From positions 111,971 through 175,970 of the forward strand of contig NZ_LIVM01000006.1 of NCBI RefSeq assembly GCF_001418685.1: a DNA stretch of 64,000 nucleotides. The letters run 5' to 3'. This DNA comes from Apibacter mensalis. Its GTDB lineage: Bacteria; Bacteroidota; Bacteroidia; Flavobacteriales; Weeksellaceae. A program made the position numbers and the translations under genes. Positions within the stretch are counted from its first letter, which is position 1. Each line of letters opens with the position of its first letter. Under the pieces are notes generated by a model. It was not told where the DNA came from. It saw only the letters and a program-made list of their open reading frames with translations, and ran no database searches. Positions 9,689-20,028 of the stretch are shown in pieces.

Positions 9689-11557
9689 TTATCTACCCAT
9701 ATAAATTAATAAAATATTAACATCTGATGGAGAAACTCCACTAATTCTGCTGGCCTGACCAATTGTTTCCGGTTTAAATTTTATTAGTTTTTGTTTAGCT
9801 TCAGTTGAAATACTATTTAATTTACAATAATCAAAGTTAACAGGAATTTTAATATTTTCAAGTCTATTTAATTTTTCAACGTTTTCAAGTTCTTTATCAA
9901 TATAACCTTTATATTTAATCTTAATTTCTACTTGTTCAAGAACTTCATTAGGTAAATGATTTGATTTAATATAATTATTAATTGATGGAACTTTTTCTAA
10001 ATCTTTTAAATATATATTGGGTCTTACTAAAATACTGTCAGCTTTTACAGATTGAGAAATTGGTGCGGAATTTTTTTGAGTTAAAATTAGATTAGTTTCA
10101 TCTTTTCTTATGGATGTAGATTTTATAAAATTAATACAATCATTGGTCTGTTTACTTTTCTTTTCAAAATTTATCATTCTTTCTTTTGAAGCTAATCCAA
10201 TAGAATAACTTAATGGCGTTAATCTTTCATCAGCATTATCTTGCCTTAAGCTCATCCTATATTCGGCGCGAGAAGTAAACATTCTGTAGGGTTCTTCTGT
10301 ACCTTTTGTAATTAAATCGTCTATTAATACACCTATATATGCTTCATTTCTCTTTAAGATAAAAGGATCTCTATCTTTAATTTTAAGCGAAGCATTGATT
10401 CCGGCAATTAATCCTTGAGCTGCAGCTTCTTCATAACCGGTGGTTCCATTTATTTGTCCGGCAAAATACAAATTGTTAATATGTTTTGTTTCCAAAGTAT
10501 TTTTTAATTGTGTAGGAGGAAAGTAATCATATTCTATAGCATATCCAGGTCTGAATAATTTAGCTTTCTCAAATCCGGGAATAAGTTGTAAGGCCTTAAT
10601 TTGAATATCATCCGGTAAAGATGTACTAAATCCATTTATATAATATTCTACTGTTTGCCAACCTTCCGGTTCAGCAAATATTTGATGTCTTTCTCTATCT
10701 GCAAATCTATTAATTTTATCTTCGATAGATGGACAGTATCTTGGACCTGTACTTTTAATTGTTCCATTAAATAAAGGTGATCTTTCAAACCCTTCACGTA
10801 ATACATCATGAACTTTTATATTAGTATAGGTTATATAACAGCTTCTTTGTTGAATAAGTTTAGGTGTATTTGTAAAGGAAAATTTTTGTGGGTTAATATC
10901 TCCTTTTTGCTCTTCCATTTCATAAAAATTTATACTTCTGCCATCTACTCTTGGAGGTGTACCGGTTTTCATTCTTCCTGCTTCGAAACCTAATTCAACT
11001 AGATTTTCGGTAATACCATAGGCTGCTTTTTCACCCATTCTCCCACCTCCGAATTGCTTATTACCAATATGAATTAATCCATTTAAAAATGTTCCGTTAG
11101 TTAATATTACAGACTTAGAATGAATAACAGCTCCCATATAAGTTTCAACGCCAATGATTTTATTATTATCTGTTAATAAACCTATAACCATATCTTGAAA
11201 AAAATCGAGATTGTTAATATTTTCTAGTTGTAATCTCCATTCTTCTGAAAATCTCATTCTATCAGATTGTGCTCTAGGACTCCACATAGCAGGTCCTTTT
11301 GATAAATTAAGCATTTTAAATTGGATCATAGTTTTGTCAGTAACTATTCCTGATAAACCACCCAATGCGTCTATTTCTCTAACAATTTGTCCTTTTGCTA
11401 TGCCCCCCATGGCAGGGTTACATGACATTTGACCAATAGTTTGTAGATTCATAGTTATTAAAAGAGTTTTGGAACCTAAATTAGCAGCAGCGGCAGCAGC
11501 TTCACAACCTGCGTGTCCACCACCAACTACAATCACATCGTATTTTTCTAATATCAT
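9689..11557 (-). CDS. mnmG: tRNA uridine-5-carboxymethylaminomethyl modification enzyme MnmG (GidA)
   Basis: This 622-residue FAD protein works with MnmE (not in the window) to modify the wobble uridine of several tRNAs. The N-terminal dinucleotide-binding motif [19 protein letters not shown] is at residues 10-28, with the family signatures [12 protein letters not shown] near 46, [11 protein letters not shown] near 270 and [19 protein letters not shown] near 370; the C-terminal helical domain ends normally. In many bacteria mnmG sits beside oriC, and here it is flanked on both sides by parS sites. The upstream parS begins 9 bases before the ATG, so it may overlap the promoter. Confidence 0.98.
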   Translation of the reverse strand: MILEKYDVIVVGGGHAGCEAAAAAANLGSKTLLITMNLQTIGQMSCNPAMGGIAKGQIVREIDALGGLSGIVTDKTMIQFKMLNLSKGPAMWSPRAQSDRMRFSEEWRLQLENINNLDFFQDMVIGLLTDNNKIIGVETYMGAVIHSKSVILTNGTFLNGLIHIGNKQFGGGRMGEKAAYGITENLVELGFEAGRMKTGTPPRVDGRSINFYEMEEQKGDINPQKFSFTNTPKLIQQRSCYITYTNIKVHDVLREGFERSPLFNGTIKSTGPRYCPSIEDKINRFADRERHQIFAEPEGWQTVEYYINGFSTSLPDDIQIKALQLIPGFEKAKLFRPGYAIEYDYFPPTQLKNTLETKHINNLYFAGQINGTTGYEEAAAQGLIAGINASLKIKDRDPFILKRNEAYIGVLIDDLITKGTEEPYRMFTSRAEYRMSLRQDNADERLTPLSYSIGLASKERMINFEKKSKQTNDCINFIKSTSIRKDETNLILTQKNSAPISQSVKADSILVRPNIYLKDLEKVPSINNYIKSNHLPNEVLEQVEIKIKYKGYIDKELENVEKLNRLENIKIPVNFDYCKLNSISTEAKQKLIKFKPETIGQASRISGVSPSDVNILLIYMGR

Positions 11558-11566
11558 ATTTGTAGA

Positions 11567-11582
11567 TGTTTCACGTGAAACA
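11567..11582. promoter_or_regulatory. parS centromere-like site 2
   Basis: TGTTTCACGTGAAACA is identical to the classical Bacillus-type parS consensus and is a perfect palindrome. It lies 9 bases upstream of the mnmG start codon, so ParB binding could also affect mnmG transcription. Confidence 0.93.
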
Positions 11583-11600
11583 AATTTTTTATAATTAATT

Positions 11601-12017
11601 TTAATAATTTTTATATAAAGATATATATATATTTTCCATTTTTCTCATAAGTTTTACATCCTTATCTGATTTGTCATTATATCCAATTAAATGTAAAATA
11701 CCATGAACCATAACACGATTCAATTCTTTATCAAACTCTTCATAATTAATTACTGCATTATCTCTTACTCGATCAATTGAGATGAATATATCACCAGATA
11801 TTAAATGGTTTTCTTTATAATCAAATGTAATAATATCTGTGTAAAAATCATGATTTAAGTATTGGATATTGATTTCTAATAATTGTTCATCGGAACAAAA
11901 AATATAATTGACATCTCCTAAACGACATCCTTCTTGTTCAATTACATTTTTTAACCACTTTTTCCTTTTTAATTTATTTTTTAAAATAAAATCATTTTTT
12001 GAAAAATAATTTATCAT
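11601..12017 (-). CDS. ybeY: Endoribonuclease YbeY (rRNA maturation factor)
   Basis: A 138-residue single-domain metalloprotein acting in 16S rRNA 3' processing and ribosome quality control. The signature [18 protein letters not shown] places the first two metal-binding histidines as usual; the third ligand position, His in the common HGxLHLxGYDH motif, is Asp here (GYND). To my recollection Bacteroidota homologues often read GYKD, so this is likely a lineage variant rather than a loss. The gene is upstream of mnmG on the same strand with a 43-base gap, an arrangement I recall from other Flavobacteriia. Confidence 0.93.
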   Translation of the reverse strand: MINYFSKNDFILKNKLKRKKWLKNVIEQEGCRLGDVNYIFCSDEQLLEINIQYLNHDFYTDIITFDYKENHLISGDIFISIDRVRDNAVINYEEFDKELNRVMVHGILHLIGYNDKSDKDVKLMRKMENIYISLYKNY

Positions 12018-12234
12018 TTTTATTAATTTCTACTTAGCTAAATTAATATATTAAATTTGAAATTATATAATAAAATTATTATTAGTATTTCTAATTTCTG
12101 TTAAATTTTATTAAATAATTTACATTAAATATAATGTATAACAATTTTAAAGATGGATGTAAAAAGTGTCTATAAATTTTACATAATAAGATTAGGTAAG
12201 AGCATGCAGATACTAAAAATTAAAAATTTAAATA

Positions 12235-14472
12235 TTAAAACCAATAACCTAATCCAACACTAAAGATACCTTTGTTTTGATTTGTAGAGTATGTATATAA
12301 TAAGTTAATAGGACCGAAGGGACTGTCATATCCATAACCAAATCCATAACTAAAGTATTTATATTTAAAGTATCTAATATCTTTAAATTCATCTTCTACA
12401 TTTTCCATATTGGCGTAAATTTTTAAATAATGATTTTTTAAGATTTTATAGTTTAAAGAAGAGTATAAAGAAAAAAGTTGATTACCGGATTTATAAGCGA
12501 ATGGTAATCCTAGAAATTTACTGAAATTTAAGAAATCTTGTTCAAAATATCCACCATTGAAATATTTATATTGTAAAGTTGGATTATTAAAAGATACCCC
12601 TAGAAAATGTTGATTTTCTAAAGCTAATCTATGTCCGATGGAAATTGAATAATTTAGCAGACTTTTAACTATTGTAAATTTTTCAAAATCATTTGCATTG
12701 GAATAAAATATATATTTAGCAGAAGCATCTAATTTAAAACCTTTAAATGGAAAGTTAGGATTATTTCTGGTATCTGCTTTTATATAAAAATAAGGATTAT
12801 AAAAGAAGCTTTCATCTTTGACGAAACTTTTATGATGTGAATCATTATTATGATCATATGAAAATGGAGAAATACTCATAAAACTATATTCTATACCTGT
12901 ACCCATTGCAAATTTTTCATTAAAAGTTGATTGTAAATAAATTTGTTGATTGAAATAACGAATATGGTTAAATGAATATTCGCTTCTTTTTAAATCGGTA
13001 TAATTAAAATTAAAAGAATTAAAGGAAGTATTAGAGCCTATACTAGGTAACATTCCATTATCTATAAAATAATTAACGTTAGTTCTGAAATTATTTCCAA
13101 AAATAACATCTATAGATAAATTGGAATTATTTAGAAGAAGCTTGTTGAGGGTAATATTAGTTAATAGAGAAGTTTTATATACATCATCATAATGAATACC
13201 AAATTTGATTGAATTATTGACTTTTTTATCTAAAAATAAGTTTATCTGTTGATTTTCTTCAAAGTTTTCAGATGTAAGTTCATAATAAACCCTTTTATAA
13301 TTTCCTGTGGAATATAAAGCCGAAATACCTTTATCTAACTTAGTAATTGATGTATTTTGAGGTAATTTTAAACCTAATTTTCTCTTTATATATATTGAAT
13401 CCTTAGATGAATTCCCAAATATGGAAAGTTTAGTGATAAATAAATTTTTTTCTGAAGGTAATTCTTTAATTCTTGGTCTATTAATATTAGTATAACCTTG
13501 TAATTTTGCAATTTTTAATAATTCAGGAAATGCTTTTTCACCGGCTAATTTGCCTTTGTATAAAATGGAATCTTTTTTATCAAATTCTGTTACCTCATAA
13601 TTCTTTAAATCGGGTTTAATTAATAAATCTACATAACTTCTTTCGAAATCAGTTTTAATATTGATACGATAGCTTATTATTTGACTTATAATATTAAATA
13701 TTGAGTTTATTTCATCAGCCTTTTGTAAACCATTACCCAAATCAACTCCAATAATGATATCCATTCCTTTATCTCGTAAGGCCCTGGAAGGAAAATTATT
13801 AACAATTCCACCATCGATTAAAATTTTATCATCAATTGTAACAGGTTCAATAAGTGAAGGATAAGCACCACTAGCCAAAACACTTAGAGGAAGAAAACCA
13901 CTTTCCAACTGTTCCTCATCTCCGGTTTCTAAATTAGTTGCGATACATAAGAAAGGTATAGGAAGTTTAGAATAGTCATGTATATCATGCACATTATACA
14001 ATAAATGGGTTAATAACATTAGAGGACCCTGTCCATTACTTAATGCCGAAGGAAACACCATTTTAAAATTGGAAATAGGCAATGTTAAAATATATTTTTC
14101 CCTGTACGATTTATCGAAGAAAGGAATAAAATTTCGATTTCTATCTTGTATAAAAAGCTCGTTAAAATCAATACTTTTAATAATATTCCTCATTTCTTCG
14201 GGAGAATATCCTGCTGCATATAATGAACCAACTATGGCACCCATGCTTGTTCCACTGATGTAATCAATTTTAATTCCTGCTTTTTCAATTGCTTCAATAA
14301 CTTCGACATGAGCAAATCCTCTAGCGCCCCCGCCACTTAGAACTAAACCAACTTTAGGTCTATTATTTAAAGAATCATGAATTGATATAAAAGTTGAATC
14401 TCTATTTACGCCGTAAAATAAATTTCCTACTAGTAAAATAAAAAATAATAAGTATTTTTTAGAAAATTTCAT
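12235..14472 (-). CDS. Patatin-like phospholipase with C-terminal outer-membrane barrel (type Vd-like)
   Basis: A 745-residue secreted protein. A signal peptide at residues 1-20 is followed by a patatin domain: the oxyanion loop SGGGARGFAH near 46-55, nucleophile motif GTSMG with Ser76, and the catalytic Asp in DGGIVNNFP. A POTRA-like linker (about 340-410) and a barrel of alternating strands rich in Tyr/Phe/Asn follow, ending in GLGYWF with the terminal Phe expected for BamA recognition. This is the layout of PlpD/RssA-type T5d proteins, in which a lipase is displayed or released through its own barrel. Substrate is probably phospholipid. It stands alone, 217 bases upstream of ybeY on the same strand. 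Confidence 0.88.
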   Translation of the reverse strand: MKFSKKYLLFFILLVGNLFYGVNRDSTFISIHDSLNNRPKVGLVLSGGGARGFAHVEVIEAIEKAGIKIDYISGTSMGAIVGSLYAAGYSPEEMRNIIKSIDFNELFIQDRNRNFIPFFDKSYREKYILTLPISNFKMVFPSALSNGQGPLMLLTHLLYNVHDIHDYSKLPIPFLCIATNLETGDEEQLESGFLPLSVLASGAYPSLIEPVTIDDKILIDGGIVNNFPSRALRDKGMDIIIGVDLGNGLQKADEINSIFNIISQIISYRINIKTDFERSYVDLLIKPDLKNYEVTEFDKKDSILYKGKLAGEKAFPELLKIAKLQGYTNINRPRIKELPSEKNLFITKLSIFGNSSKDSIYIKRKLGLKLPQNTSITKLDKGISALYSTGNYKRVYYELTSENFEENQQINLFLDKKVNNSIKFGIHYDDVYKTSLLTNITLNKLLLNNSNLSIDVIFGNNFRTNVNYFIDNGMLPSIGSNTSFNSFNFNYTDLKRSEYSFNHIRYFNQQIYLQSTFNEKFAMGTGIEYSFMSISPFSYDHNNDSHHKSFVKDESFFYNPYFYIKADTRNNPNFPFKGFKLDASAKYIFYSNANDFEKFTIVKSLLNYSISIGHRLALENQHFLGVSFNNPTLQYKYFNGGYFEQDFLNFSKFLGLPFAYKSGNQLFSLYSSLNYKILKNHYLKIYANMENVEDEFKDIRYFKYKYFSYGFGYGYDSPFGPINLLYTYSTNQNKGIFSVGLGYWF

Positions 14473-14812
14473 AATAGCAAATATATTAAAAACCTATAAT
14501 TTATGTAAATAATAACTAAAATAGAAAGATTTAGGAAATTTTTTAGATTAACTAAAAAAAGATTAGTTTATTATTACTTTTATTTTTTTAAAATTTAATA
14601 CGGTTGATAATAGTTAAAAATTTAATTACTAGTGACGAATAAATTTAAAATAGTAATGTTTTAAAAATAATGTTTAAGTAAAATAAATTAAAATATAAAA
14701 AAAAGAAAGTTTAAATTTATGGTTAGAAATTATAAATAAAATTTGTGATATTACATTAAAAATAATAATCAATAAATCTTATAAAGTAGTTTAGAATTTA
14801 CGTTGCTAGTTA
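14473..14812. other. Divergent intergenic region before the polysaccharide cluster
   Basis: About 340 AT-rich bases between the divergent patatin and first glycosyltransferase genes. It must hold both promoters; no exact TTTG/TAnnTTTG pair or strong hairpin was found. Confidence 0.4.
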
Positions 14813-15979
14813 ATGAAAGAAATTAAGAAAATTAAAATTCTTTTTAGACTCCGATCAATGGAAACCGGAGGCGTTCAAAAAGTCTTACTAAATATTTTAA
14901 ATAATTTAGATAAGAATAAATTTGATATTACCTTATTGTTAAATCTTTATCAAGGAGAATTATTAAAGGATATACCCAAATTCATTACAGTTCAATATAT
15001 AGGAAAAGGAAAAGAGTTTATGAATAAAAATTTTTTTCTTAAAAAAATTCAATTAATAATAAGAGCCGGTACATTAAAATTTTATAATAAATTTCCTCAA
15101 TTATTATATAAAAAACTAAAATTATATGATCAACAAGTTGAAATAGGTTTTTTCCATTATAATTATGATGATGTATTAAATAGTCCTAACAGAAAATCTA
15201 AAAAGATTGGATGGATGCATGGAGATATAAAAAATATAACCATAAATGGAAATAAAAAAAATTTCATAGCAAAATTTTTAAAATTTAATACCATGGTATA
15301 TGTTTCACAACAAACCATGGAAAGTGCAAAAAGCTTTAATGAAAATATAGTTAAAAACGCTAAGATTATTTATAATCCAATAGATATTGATGATATAATA
15401 GCTAAATCCGAACAAAAAATAAATATAGAAATCAGTTCAAGCAAAAATGATTCAATAAAATCATTTATATCAGTAGGAAGGATTAAACCGGGTAAAGGGT
15501 ATCAATTTTTAATAGATGCCCATAAAAAACTGATAAATGATGGAATATATCATAAAATATATATTATTGGAAATGGAGAATATAAAGCAGAATTAGTAAA
15601 AAAAGTAATCGAATATAATATAGAAGAATCATTTATATTTTTGGGGGAATATAAAAACCCCTATCCTTTGATCAAAGAGGCGGATTACTTTATACTTCCT
15701 TCATTATCAGAAGCCTATCCTTTAGTTATAGCAGAAAGTCTCATTTTAGAAAAGCCCATAATAACTACAGATGTAGGAGGAATAAGAGAAATGATGGTTG
15801 ACCAAGAAAACGGTATATTCATACCAAGCAAGAATGAACAAGCCTTATATGAAGCAATGAAAACTATGATTTCCGATCCGAAAAAAGGGAAGTTCTTTGT
15901 CGAAAACAATAAAAAATTTAAAGAAATTTTCTCACCTGTTGCAATATATAAAGAAATAGAAAAGCTGTTTACAAAATAA
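14813..15979 (+). CDS. GT4-family glycosyltransferase (first gene of the polysaccharide cluster)
   Basis: The 388-residue protein has the GT-B fold pattern of GT4 retaining transferases: an N-terminal METGGVQKVLLNIL donor-domain start, SVGRIKPGKGYQFLIDAH in the middle and the EX7E motif in LPSLSEAYPLVIAESL near residue 310. It closely resembles the gene at 18327, including NPYP(L/F)...ADYFIL(P/S)S, so the two are probably paralogues. The role is sugar addition to a surface glycan on the inner face of the membrane; sugar and acceptor are unknown. The next gene starts 11 bases after its stop. Confidence 0.88.
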   Translation: MKEIKKIKILFRLRSMETGGVQKVLLNILNNLDKNKFDITLLLNLYQGELLKDIPKFITVQYIGKGKEFMNKNFFLKKIQLIIRAGTLKFYNKFPQLLYKKLKLYDQQVEIGFFHYNYDDVLNSPNRKSKKIGWMHGDIKNITINGNKKNFIAKFLKFNTMVYVSQQTMESAKSFNENIVKNAKIIYNPIDIDDIIAKSEQKINIEISSSKNDSIKSFISVGRIKPGKGYQFLIDAHKKLINDGIYHKIYIIGNGEYKAELVKKVIEYNIEESFIFLGEYKNPYPLIKEADYFILPSLSEAYPLVIAESLILEKPIITTDVGGIREMMVDQENGIFIPSKNEQALYEAMKTMISDPKKGKFFVENNKKFKEIFSPVAIYKEIEKLFTK

Positions 15980-15990
15980 AAAATCAATTA

Positions 15991-16920
15991 ATGGAAAAAA
16001 ATTACGTAATAACCGTAATAACACCAACTTATAATAGAGCTCATACACTAAATAGAGTTTATGAATCACTTCAAAAACAATCATTTAAAAGATTTAGGTG
16101 GATTATAATGGATGACGGTTCTACGGATTCAACAAGCCAATTGGTACATAGATATAAAAATGAAAATATTATCCCAATTGAATATTATAAAGGTAAAAAT
16201 AGACATAAATTTATTACTGTATTTGAAGGAATTAAAAAAGTAAAAACACCCTATTTTGTAATTATTGATTCAGATGACAGTTGGCCGGAAGATTCATTTG
16301 AAATTTTATATCAAGAAGTGTCAAAAATTAAAAATCAAGATCAATATATCGGTGTAATTGGTCATTCAGCAGATACGGAAGGAAATTTAATAGGAAATTT
16401 ATTTCCGGGTAACGGATTTACCGGCTCTATTTTAGAAATGCGATATAAATACCAAGTAAAGGGAGATAAAAATGGCATTTTTATAACAAAAAGTTATCTT
16501 AGAGAATTGGATAAATTTGATTATTCAATTTATGAAAATAAAGGATATATTCCCCAAAATGTTTTTTTTACAACGTACGATTCGCTTGGTTTAAAAACTA
16601 AATTTATCAATAAAGTAATACGTATTTATCATAAAGATGATGACGATTCAGCATCAGTTTCAAATACCCGTTGGAAGGGTAAAAATATATTTGGATTAAG
16701 AGAAGGGTATAAAGCAATGCTAAACAATTATAGTTATCAATTATTTTCTTATCCTAAAACATTACTGAGGAATTTAATAGGTTTTCAATTTTATTCTTTT
16801 TTAAATAAAAAATCTTTAGCTTCGAATATATCAAGTATAAAAAATCCAATAATAAAACTTATGAGTGTATTTACATTACCATTTAGCTATGCATATTATT
16901 TAAAAAATAAACATAGTTAA
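15991..16920 (+). CDS. GT2-family glycosyltransferase
   Basis: A 309-residue GT-A protein: TVITPTYNRAHTLNRVYESL at residues 8-27, MDDGSTD near 40 and the metal-binding VIDSDDSWPEDS near 90. The C-terminal part has a hydrophobic segment but no clear multi-span membrane domain. It is typical of enzymes that extend capsular or O-antigen-like chains. It sits within a tight run of glycosyltransferase genes, 11 bases from each neighbour. Confidence 0.9.
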   Translation: MEKNYVITVITPTYNRAHTLNRVYESLQKQSFKRFRWIIMDDGSTDSTSQLVHRYKNENIIPIEYYKGKNRHKFITVFEGIKKVKTPYFVIIDSDDSWPEDSFEILYQEVSKIKNQDQYIGVIGHSADTEGNLIGNLFPGNGFTGSILEMRYKYQVKGDKNGIFITKSYLRELDKFDYSIYENKGYIPQNVFFTTYDSLGLKTKFINKVIRIYHKDDDDSASVSNTRWKGKNIFGLREGYKAMLNNYSYQLFSYPKTLLRNLIGFQFYSFLNKKSLASNISSIKNPIIKLMSVFTLPFSYAYYLKNKHS

Positions 16921-16931
16921 TAAAATAAAGT

Positions 16932-18065
16932 ATGAAAAAATTATTGTTTATTACCTATTCGCTTGGTAAATCAGGAGGAGTACAAACAGTTTTAACTAAT
17001 TTGATGAATGAATTATGTACTCAATTTGATATAACTGTCTTATGTTTGGATGGTAATGAAGAATTCATATATGATTTAAATTCCAAAATTAAAACAGTAG
17101 TATTGAATTCCTTTGGAAATACAAAATCATATCGTTCAATGGTATTCATAAACCAATACTTTTCATGGTTGCCAAAGAAACAAAACATCAAAAATTATAT
17201 TTACCAATACGGAGTATATTGCCTGTTAAAAAAATGGTTAAAAAAAAACCATCAGAATTATGACACTCTAATTTCTTGCAGATATACTCTTTCCAGCATG
17301 TTATCCACAATGAAAGGAATAAATAAGAAAACGTGGACATGGGAACATATAAATTACAAGATGGGAGGTTTTTTTTGGTATACGATTATGCGTCCTTATT
17401 ACAAATATTTAAAAGGAATCATTTATATAAATAAAGAATCAGAAGAACATTATAAAAAAATAAATCCTAATAGTTTTTTAATTTACAACATAATAGGAGA
17501 TCCCTTTGAGAGCATGCCCTTTATAAGTTGTGAAGATAAAGAAAATACGATTTTATTTGTGGGGAGGCTTCACCCTGAAAAAAACATAAGGGAAATTGTG
17601 GAAATATATTCAAATTTAAAAAATAAAGAAAGCTGGAAATTAAAGATAATAGGAGATGGACCGGAAAAAAATTATTTAGAAAATTATATACAAGAAAACC
17701 CCCATAGCAATATAGAAATTGAAGGAAATAAAACAAAAGAAGAAGTTTGTGACTATATGAAAAAAAGTAAAATATTGGTATTAGCATCGGAAACTGAGGC
17801 TTTTGGATTGGTATTAGTAGAATCTATGTTCTGCAGTAATGTATTAGTCTCTTATAACTGTGAATTCGGTCCGTCACATATTGTTAATGAGAATAACGGT
17901 TTTCTTATAAAGCATCATGATAAAGAAGATTTTACCAATAAACTTCAATTATTAATAAATAATGAAGCTTTGTTAAAAAAAATAAATAAATCTTCCTATG
18001 ATGAATCTAAAAAGTGGAAAAAAGATAACATTCTTACCAAATGGGAATTACTTTTAGTTAGATAA
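16932..18065 (+). CDS. GT4-family glycosyltransferase
   Basis: A 377-residue GT-B enzyme. It opens with ITYSLGKSGGVQTVLTNLMN, has TILFVGRLHPEKNIREIVEIY at about 203-223 and the EX7E motif in ASETEAFGLVLVESMF. The central region carries Trp/Tyr-rich stretches (TWTWEHINYKMGGFFWY) as in galactosyl- and amylovoran-type transferases, but the sugar cannot be assigned. It is the last gene before a 261-base gap inside the cluster, where I recognise nothing. Confidence 0.88.
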   Translation: MKKLLFITYSLGKSGGVQTVLTNLMNELCTQFDITVLCLDGNEEFIYDLNSKIKTVVLNSFGNTKSYRSMVFINQYFSWLPKKQNIKNYIYQYGVYCLLKKWLKKNHQNYDTLISCRYTLSSMLSTMKGINKKTWTWEHINYKMGGFFWYTIMRPYYKYLKGIIYINKESEEHYKKINPNSFLIYNIIGDPFESMPFISCEDKENTILFVGRLHPEKNIREIVEIYSNLKNKESWKLKIIGDGPEKNYLENYIQENPHSNIEIEGNKTKEEVCDYMKKSKILVLASETEAFGLVLVESMFCSNVLVSYNCEFGPSHIVNENNGFLIKHHDKEDFTNKLQLLINNEALLKKINKSSYDESKKWKKDNILTKWELLLVR

Positions 18066-18326
18066 CTTAGATCAGTAATAGACAATAAAATTATTATATC
18101 ATATTGAGATTTTAAGTGCTTTTTGTATCTTTCTATGATATTTACAAGTTTATGGCCATGTAAATTTCAAACTAAATATCTTATCAAGTTTTTCGGTAGG
18201 AATATGATTAGGTTAATTTGGAAAAAAATAAAAATAAATAATTTTAAAATTTCAATACTAATATTTTCATATATTATCTAGCTATTACTTGAAAAAAACT
18301 TTTATAAAAAAAATTTCTTATCTAAG

Positions 18327-19478
18327 ATGAAGAAAAAGAAAATACTTATTCGAATAGGATCCTTACGTCATGGAGGTGCCGAAAAAGTCTTAATAACCTT
18401 TTTAAAAAATTTACCCAAAAATAAATATGAAGTAGACTTGTTGTTAAATCTTAAATCAGGAAAATATTTAAAAGAGGTTCCCTCTTGGGTTACTATATAT
18501 CATCTTCATAAAGGAGAAATGATAACTACCAACAAACCCTGGGAAATACCTGTAAAAGCTTATAGAAGGTTATATGAAGAACTATTGAAATTTTTTCCTA
18601 TCATATTATATAAATTTATATTAAAAAAACGAGATTATGATATAGAGCTTATTGCCAATCATAGATTGTTGGAAGAAGTATTAAAAAGTCCGTTAAAAAC
18701 ATCAAAAAAGGTAGTTTGGGTACATAACGATTTATTCAGCATATCAGATTATACACCGGCTAGAATAAAGGATTTTTTTAAAGCAGATAAAATATGGGTA
18801 ATATCTGATAAAATAAAATCCGGATTTGAAAAATTAGCCTCTACAAAAGATGAAAAAGAAAAACTAATTAGAATTTATAATCCGATAGATTCCCAAGAAA
18901 TAGTAAATAAATCAGAGGAAGATATTGATTTTACTTTTACTAAAGTAAAGGATGAAAAAATTTTTGTTGCAGTTGGAACCGTTTTTCCCCAGAAAGGCTT
19001 TGACCGGCTCATTAAAATGCATAAAAAACTTTTGCAGGAAGGGTATAAACATAAAATTTATATAGTAGGAGACGGGTATGACTTTAAAAATATCCAAGCA
19101 CTTATTAAATCTTTAAAGCTAGATGATACAGTAAAAATGGTAGGCTATCAAGAAAATCCGTATCCTTTTTTTAAAAATGCCGATTACTTTATTTTATCAT
19201 CGAGATATGAAGGTTATCCAACCGTATTATTTGAAGCCTTAACCTTGAAAAAACCCATAATAGCAACAGATGTTTCCGCTGTCAGAGAAATATTGCAAGA
19301 TGGAAAATTAGGAAAAATCGTTGAGAATTCTGAAGAAGGGATTTATAAAGGAATGAAGGAATTTTTAACTCAACCTGAAATTGCCCAAAAATATAAGCAA
19401 GAAATGAATGAGAAAGAATTGCCATTTACATTAGAAAATGCAGTTTCCAGATTAACAACTATTTTAGACCATTTATAA
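18327..19478 (+). CDS. GT4-family glycosyltransferase, paralogue of the gene at 14813
   Basis: A 383-residue GT-B protein with IGSLRHGGAEKVLITFLKNL at the start, VAVGTVFPQKGFDRLIKMHK near 215 and the EX7E motif in SSRYEGYPTVLFEALTL. The opening, the GNGEYK/GDGYDF loop and the NPYP...ADYFIL segment follow the gene at 14813 closely. The stop codon is one base from the next start, so this gene, the acetyltransferase and the last GT4 form a tight operon. The 261-base upstream gap may hold an internal promoter. Confidence 0.88.
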   Translation: MKKKKILIRIGSLRHGGAEKVLITFLKNLPKNKYEVDLLLNLKSGKYLKEVPSWVTIYHLHKGEMITTNKPWEIPVKAYRRLYEELLKFFPIILYKFILKKRDYDIELIANHRLLEEVLKSPLKTSKKVVWVHNDLFSISDYTPARIKDFFKADKIWVISDKIKSGFEKLASTKDEKEKLIRIYNPIDSQEIVNKSEEDIDFTFTKVKDEKIFVAVGTVFPQKGFDRLIKMHKKLLQEGYKHKIYIVGDGYDFKNIQALIKSLKLDDTVKMVGYQENPYPFFKNADYFILSSRYEGYPTVLFEALTLKKPIIATDVSAVREILQDGKLGKIVENSEEGIYKGMKEFLTQPEIAQKYKQEMNEKELPFTLENAVSRLTTILDHL

Positions 19479-19479
19479 A

Positions 19480-20028
19480 ATGTCCAATTCCCAGATACAA
19501 AAAGATTATTACAGAATATATGGAAAATGGCCGGGAAAATTTTTTGGAAAATCCCTAATGAATCCTAATTTTCGATATATATATTTTTTAAGAAAAGCTT
19601 CCATACACAAAAAAAAATCATTTTTAGGCTTACTGTATCGAGCAATTTTATACCATTACCAAACTAAATACGGGTTTCAGATATACCCGGAAACACAAAT
19701 AGGAGAAGGTTTTTACCTGGGGCATTGGGGAACGGTTATCATAAATCCGGAAGTAAAAATAGGTAGAAACTGTAATATCGCACCGGGTGTTACCATAGGA
19801 AAAACAAATAGAGGAAAAAAAGCGGGGGTACCTGTTATAGGGAATGAAGTATGGATCGGTACAAATGCGGTAATTGTTGGTAACATAAGAATAGGAAATA
19901 ATGTATTGATCGCACCCAACGCATATGTTACAGAAGATATTCCCGATAATTCCATTGCAATTGGAAATGTAGCCCAAGTATGGCCCAATGAAAACGCAAC
20001 TGAAGGATATATTAGCAATAAAGTGTAA
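19480..20028 (+). CDS. Hexapeptide-repeat (serine acetyltransferase-like) O-acetyltransferase
   Basis: A 182-residue left-handed beta-helix protein. The hexapeptide turns are visible from about residue 75 on (IGEGFYLGHWGTVIINPEVKIG..., IGNEVWIGTNAVIVGNIRIG), matching the CysE/LbH_SAT group. In a glycosyltransferase operon such proteins usually O-acetylate a sugar of the exported glycan with acetyl-CoA rather than make cysteine. It sits one base from the preceding gene, and its stop codon directly abuts the ATG of the next. Confidence 0.87.
   Translation: MSNSQIQKDYYRIYGKWPGKFFGKSLMNPNFRYIYFLRKASIHKKKSFLGLLYRAILYHYQTKYGFQIYPETQIGEGFYLGHWGTVIINPEVKIGRNCNIAPGVTIGKTNRGKKAGVPVIGNEVWIGTNAVIVGNIRIGNNVLIAPNAYVTEDIPDNSIAIGNVAQVWPNENATEGYISNKV

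Noticed and set aside
17301..17309. Perfect DnaA box TTATCCACA
   Set aside because: It is alone and lies within a glycosyltransferase coding sequence; one 9-mer match in 64 kb is expected by chance.
18066..18326. Possible transposase remnant in the gap inside the polysaccharide cluster
   Set aside because: Short hydrophobic fragments appear in several frames but none matches a transposase motif; treated as plain intergenic DNA.
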